From: Erythroxylum novogranatense
Taxonomy: Eukaryota; Streptophyta; Magnoliopsida; Malpighiales; Erythroxylaceae
NCBI GenBank assembly: GCA_029891385.1
Contig: CM057229.1
Coordinates: forward strand, 5,085,001-5,149,000
DNA: 64,000 nucleotides
Direction: 5' to 3'
Shown: piece after piece, positions 59,086 through 64,000 of the stretch
Layout: each line of letters starts with the position of its first letter
Position numbering within the stretch: the first letter of the stretch is position 1
Position numbers and translations under genes: made by a program
The notes under the pieces: model-generated
Databases searched by the model: none
Told to the model about the DNA's origin: nothing
What the model saw: only the letters and a program-made list of their open reading frames with translations

Positions 59086-61564
59086 ATGGAAGGTACATCG
59101 AGTCCATACCGCCGTTTAAATTATGAAAGTGATAACGAGCAACGTAACAATGAAGATGGTTGTCCGAACCAAAGGTCTGATATGAACGGAAGACAGTTAG
59201 TTGGAGGAGAGTTAGTTCCGAAGAAAGGCATGCAGTTCGACACAGAAGCAGATGCTTATCACTGTTATTTAAGTTATGCGAAGCAAGTGGGATTCGGTAT
59301 TAGAAGAAGCAAAAGCCACAAAGACAAAGGTGGGAACTTGATTTGTCGGTTGTTTGTTTGCAGTGCTGAAGGTAAGCGGATGGCCGACAAAAGAGATTTG
59401 TATGTAAAAAACCCACGTGCAGAAATAAGATTTGGTTGTGAGGCAAGAATGAAAGTGCATAGTGTGCAAACTGGGAAATTTGAAGTGATTGAGTTTGTTG
59501 AGGATCACAACCACTACCTCTCATCACCGAACAAAACACATTTGCACAGGAGTCACAGGAAGATATCTGCTATCGCGGCTATGAACATTGAAATGGCTAA
59601 TGACGTGGGAATTAGACCGAAACAATCGCATGATCTTATGGTCAGACAAGTAGGTGGTAGAGATAATGTTGGTTTCATTCCGGATGATTACAGGAATTAT
59701 TTGAGGTCTAAACGAACTGGAGGCATGAAAAGGGGAGACGCACGTGAGCTGTTGGCATATTTGTATAAGATGCAGGTGGAAGATCCGAATTTCTTCTATG
59801 CCATTCAAGTGGACGAAGATGATTTGATAAGTAACATAATTTGGTGTGATGGGAAGATGAGGAACGACTACTTAGATTTTGGTGATGTAGTTTGCTTCGA
59901 TACGACATACAAGAAGAATGGTGAGGGTCGGCCACTTGGCTTGTTTGTCGGTATCAACCATCATAAGCAAACAACAATTTTTGGTGGGGCACTCCTTTAT
60001 GATGAAACTGCGCTAACATTTGAGTGGTTGTTTAACACATTTCAGAGAGCGATGTCGGAGAAAGTGCCAACCACGATTCTGACTGATCAAGATGCCGCAA
60101 TGGCAAAGGCATTAGCGTCAACATGGCCAAATACTCATCACCGACTTTGTATTTGGCATATCTATCAAAATGCGGCCATTCATTTGGGTGGTATATTTTC
60201 TAAGTTTAAGGAGTTCGCAAGGATTTTAGCGCTGCATCTATGAAAGTCTGACGAAGAAGAAGATTTCTACGTTGTATGGGCACAGATGTTAGAAAAATAT
60301 GAACTTCACAGTAATGAGTGGTTGAAACGTTTGTTTGGCATTAAGGAAAAATGGGCTTTGGTGTATGGGCGGAAATTTTTTTGTGCAGACATGATGACGA
60401 CGCAACGCAGTGAGAGTATGAACAGTGTGATCAAGAGGTATGTTAGCTACCAGCATAACCTGATACAGTTTTTTAATCACTTCCAGCGGCTAATTGATGA
60501 TCGTCGATATGAGGAGTTAAAGGCTGATTTCAAAAGTAATGCGAGCAAGCCAACATTGTCAGCACCGGTCAAAATTTTACAGCATGCATCAACTGTGTAC
60601 ACACCAGAAGTGTTTAAATGGTTCCAAGATGAATGGAACCATTGTCATGATTACAGTTTCACTTTTAGCTGTGAGGATGGAATAGTGGAGAAATATAAGA
60701 TTAGTTGGGCCGGGAAGAGGTACTCCCATTTGGTTAGCTATGACTTGTGCACTGATGACGTCCATTGTAGTTGTGGGAAGTTCGAGTTTGCAGGCATTTT
60801 ATGCCAGCATGTGTTGAAGGTATATAGCTTGAAGAATGTTTCAACAATCCCAACCAAGTATATTATGAAAAGGTGGACAAGGAAAGCAAAAAGTTGGACG
60901 GTTCCACATATGGAGTCCACCGCCAATGATAGTCATGATGATTTGTGCGAGCTGCCAACTATTCGGTATAAAGAGTTGGGTACATTAAGCATGCGATTGG
61001 TGACTAGGGCCGCAGAGAGGAGAGACACGTATCAAGTTGTGAAACATAATTTGTTGAACATGTTGAAGATGGTTGATGAGACATTGCACAGTGAGGTAAA
61101 TCATAATGAAGAGAACCTAATAGCTGAAGAGCATGAGTTAAGCCAACGCTCACGTTCACCTATGCCAACAAATGTGTTGAATGAACCTGACAACCATTCA
61201 GGGGCCATGAATGACATACGAGGTATGAAAATGAGGACAAAGCCAATATCAAGTAAGAGATTGAGGAGTGGAGTAGAAAAAATATCAAAGAAGACGAAGA
61301 ATGCGAAGAAGTCCAAGACTGTAAGAAATGTGGCTGAATCGACCCCGTTCACCCTTTCCACCACTCAGGTATGGCTTATGGTAATATAGGACTGACATGA
61401 CGTTTAAATATTAACGAATTATTATGTGACCTTAATGTAGCGTAAATGATTGTATTCAGGAATCTGGTGATACTTCCCAACAAACCGACAATGTCTCCAG
61501 CAGATGGGCTCCCACATTCCCGCAACATCAGGTTGGAATTGGGTACATGTTGTTTGTTTGGTAG
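59086..61564 (+). pseudogene. FAR1/FRS-like (MULE transposase-derived) gene, disrupted mid-way
   Basis: Domains in order: an N-terminal FAR1 DNA-binding domain (about residues 45-150: GMQFDTEADAYHCYLSYAKQ, ending with an EDHNHYL histidine pair), a MULE-type DDE domain (CFDTTYKKN, LTDQDAAM, RLCIWHIYQNAA), and a SWIM zinc finger (CSCGKFEFAGILCQHVLK, about 60764-60820). The ATG at 59086 follows an intron-like acceptor (AAGCAG ending 59077). Exon 1 ends at 61368 (CAG, then GTATGG). Exon 2 is 61460-61564 (ESGDTSQQTDN, stop TAG). Total of about 795 codons suits the family. An in-frame TGA at 60241 lies in a scrambled stretch (60217-60250). FRS proteins are nuclear transcription regulators; whether this is a host gene or a transposon copy is undecided. 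Confidence 0.85.
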
Positions 61565-63422
61565 TGTTGGGCTCCGTTGGCCCCCAAGTAATTTGGATTT
61601 GATTGCTTATGAGGAAAACCATGTTACAGATAGTTGGAATTTGTAAGGGGCATGGACCTTTGTGTTCCAGTCATGACGGGTGCCTCCAACATTCTCAGGT
61701 TAGACTTCGAATATTATCTTATTGCATTAATGGAATTGAATCAATGTAATATTGGCTTAACCGAAAGTTGGATATGACAATCAGGAAATGCCGTGTACAA
61801 GTAGTGTAGTGGATAAGTCAACAAGGTTATATAGTCAGAATCATCATTTACCAACTCCGATGGTATTGTTTGGATGAACTACTTGACGCGTTGGTTATAA
61901 ATATTGTATATACGTAATATGTTATTAAACTCGATTCATTGATTATGTTAGGAGAATGCTACGGAAGATGTCAACACAATGTGGTTATTGATATCCCACC
62001 GCAATGCGCATGGTGATTTACTTATGGTAATTAGGCGAGCGTTTTGTTGATCATTTCAATTATGTTGTCTAATGGTATGTATAAATGCACTTTGGGTGTT
62101 GGCGTGATTTAATTGCGGAAAGCTATTCTTTGACAAAGCAATGTATATGTGGAATTGCAAATTTGGAAGATATCGCGTATAGGGCTTCAATCGCCCACCG
62201 ACTCATGTCATAGTTGTCTTCGTCCCCAAAGTTTTTGTGTGTACAAGATGAGTCTCATAACATAGTAAGTACTACGCACCATATACCTGTTTGCTGATGA
62301 CCATGTCATAATATTTATTTTCACTATGTTGCTTAGTATTGATGATGCATAATATGCCAAGATATGGACATTTACTTACAAGTCATCTCCATGATGCAAA
62401 AGGTGTGATGTGTGGTAGCAAATGTAGTGGATTGGTCGTGGGGGCATATTTTAATATGGCTTAAGTGGGTTTTTCAGCAACTTTATTTGGTTGGGCAATT
62501 TGCTGGTCAATTCCTCATCCTAATCGTTATTAGTATTGTAGGGGACTGCTTACACCTTCTGCGCAATATGGATGAAGTAGCACTGAACAGGACGATCAAA
62601 TGAGGTATATTGATTGAGACACTATACCGTGTGAAATTGAGATTATGCTTCATTGCAACCATGCTTGTCCATACTAGGGTGGTTACGCGACACACGATCT
62701 AAAGCGCCTTCCAGTTTTAACCCCACAGATTTAAGAGTTGTTGTTGGGATGTGGGCACGAATAGTTGTTGTGCAAATATATTGGTCTTTAATGTTGTTTC
62801 TGTGAACGATGCCTCTGGTTTTACCATTTGCTGCTTAGCTGATGATCTGAGATTGAAGCACATAATCAATCGGACTGTCTAGTTTATTGATGTTAAAATT
62901 GTAGGTTATTATATACACTGCGATTGATGGAAAGTAGTAGTTTCCCCTTGTATGACTATATGTAATCAAATATATATAACAATTTTTAGGTTGCAATTTT
63001 TAATTAGCAGTAGGTTGTCAGAACAATTAATAGAATAAATAGCAAACCATTCCAATACTAATTCTTTAGGACTATATTTCATAAAAATGGACATTTAATT
63101 CGAATTAATTCATGAAATATAAATTAATTCGTTTATATTAATATATAAGAATTAAATAACAAATTAATATAGTTGAATACAATAATTGTGTAGGTCCATT
63201 ATTATAATGACTATAATAAATTAGTTTTCAATCTCGTATTGTTATACTTTTTATTATATACAGATAAAATTATTATTATTTATGTTATTTCCATTATTGT
63301 CATAACTATTCAAAATTATTATTAAAGTACTTATTGTGATTATTGTTATTATTATTATTCGAATTACTATGATAATAACAATAACAATAATAGAATAACA
63401 TATTTCAATTTATGTGTTTTGA

Positions 63423-63456
<34 letters not shown>

Positions 63457-63609
63457 GATATGAATAATTAAACTAATTCCATACGGTGGAAGTGGCTTTT
63501 GTTTCACTTTCAAATGTGTTTTAGTCTAATGCCATTTCTTTGGGCGCCAAGGTTACATTCACAAAATAACAAATCACTAACATTAATTCCCAAAAGCATA
63601 ACGAAGACA
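61565..63609. other. No gene recognised
   Basis: About 2 kb downstream of the FAR1-like gene. Short ORFs lack family features. A longer FAR1 3' UTR or further 3' exons are possible but not identifiable. 62990-63480 is AT-rich, with an AAT run at about 63427-63453. I searched for inverted repeats matching a MULE end on the left of the gene and saw none. Confidence 0.5.
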
Positions 63610-63920
63610 GTTATTTCATTCGAGGGTACTGGCTGGCGACATAGAAACCAAACACAAATAGAGTCCTTCATAGGACTTAAATTGTTGAAAGAGCTTAAGG
63701 CATGAATCCACACCCCTTTCATCAGCGTACACTTTGAAAGCCTGCACAATGGGAGTGTTAGCATTCTACAAACCATTCTGGAATTCCACCATTCAAAATA
63801 CCAGTAATTCGTTACCTACACATTAATCTGCAGATAGCCCCTCAAATGCACAAGTAGCAGATCCTTTGTACATGCTACAGCCCACTGACAGGAAAGGGTG
63901 CGAAAGACCGCAACAAGCGC
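63610..63920 (-). pseudogene. Clathrin heavy chain pseudogene, two exons
   Basis: On the minus strand, exon A (63816-63920) has exactly 35 codons reading ALVAVFRTLS, then KDLLLVHLRG, between a TTTTTAG acceptor and a GTAAC donor; plant clathrin heavy chain has ALVEFFGTLS and KDLLLVNLRG in a 35-residue span. Its last codon is TAG where the family has CAG. After a 74-bp intron, exon B (63741 downwards) reads [19 protein letters not shown] (family [19 protein letters not shown]), then drifts out of frame to a TGA near 63616. Clathrin heavy chain forms the coat of endocytic vesicles. Upstream exons may continue past the window end; a weak NTHAIEP-like trace lies at about 63960-63985. Confidence 0.78.
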
Positions 63921-64000
63921 CTAAAAACCAACAGCTCATGTCAGTCACAGGAATAGAAGCATGCAGCTCTAATGGCGTGCATTCAGATCTTGTAATTTCA

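Noticed and set aside
59269..61364. Several minus-strand ORFs across the FAR1-like gene
   Set aside because: Shadow frames of the plus-strand gene, with no independent motifs.
55800..62400. A complete Mutator-like element around the FAR1-like gene
   Set aside because: I compared the flanks by eye for long inverted repeats and a 9-bp duplication and found none. A host FRS gene or an eroded MULE both remain possible.

Overview
This is a repeat-dominated stretch of plant nuclear DNA, most likely from a eudicot; I cannot name the species. The plant assignment rests on LTR retrotransposons primed by initiator tRNA-Met (Ty1/copia and a Tekay/Del-type chromovirus) or tRNA-Asp (an Athila-like element), a Harbinger-like MITE, a FAR1/FRS-type gene, and intron-bearing fragments of plant-type lipin (PAH) and clathrin heavy chain genes. 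No intact single-frame gene is present.

Left part (1-29475). Positions 1-3470 are the 3' portion of a long Tekay-type LTR on the plus strand. It is followed by a fragment that resembles a Ty3/gypsy LTR end (about 3541-4392). A Ty1/copia element (4393-29367) has its gag, protease, integrase, RT and RNase H cut by two long solo LTRs, each with a perfect 5-bp target duplication: 6539-11398 (GTATC) and 11625-26989 (TCTCT). The second solo LTR was itself hit by a complete 12.35-kb Tekay-type element on the minus strand (13816-26165, TSD GAACT).

Middle part (29380-49680). Scattered exons of a broken phosphatidate phosphatase (PAH/lipin) gene are split by a Harbinger-like MITE (29476-48965, TSD TAA). 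The MITE was hit by a second Tekay-type element (29672-47761, TSD CGTAA), and that element by an Athila-like element (31202-39830). A later deletion removed the Athila 3' LTR and most of the host element's left LTR.

Right part (49690-64000). An AT-rich region holds degenerate repeats, a 4.6-kb imperfect palindrome (about 51185-55780) with a Tekay LTR fragment inside it, and a seven-copy GC-rich 50-bp hairpin satellite (56960-57306). Next come a 244-bp higher-order minisatellite, a disrupted FAR1/FRS-like gene (59086-61564), and clathrin heavy chain pseudogene exons on the minus strand (63610-63920).

The most unusual signals are two. First, Tekay-type LTRs carry an interchangeable palindromic GC-rich module at one conserved position. 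Second, the hairpin satellite stands alone in AT-rich DNA. A practical caution: paired LTRs differ in non-random ways (CAGTAA read as CAAGAA three times, shortened homopolymers), so part of the apparent decay may be consensus error in the assembly.
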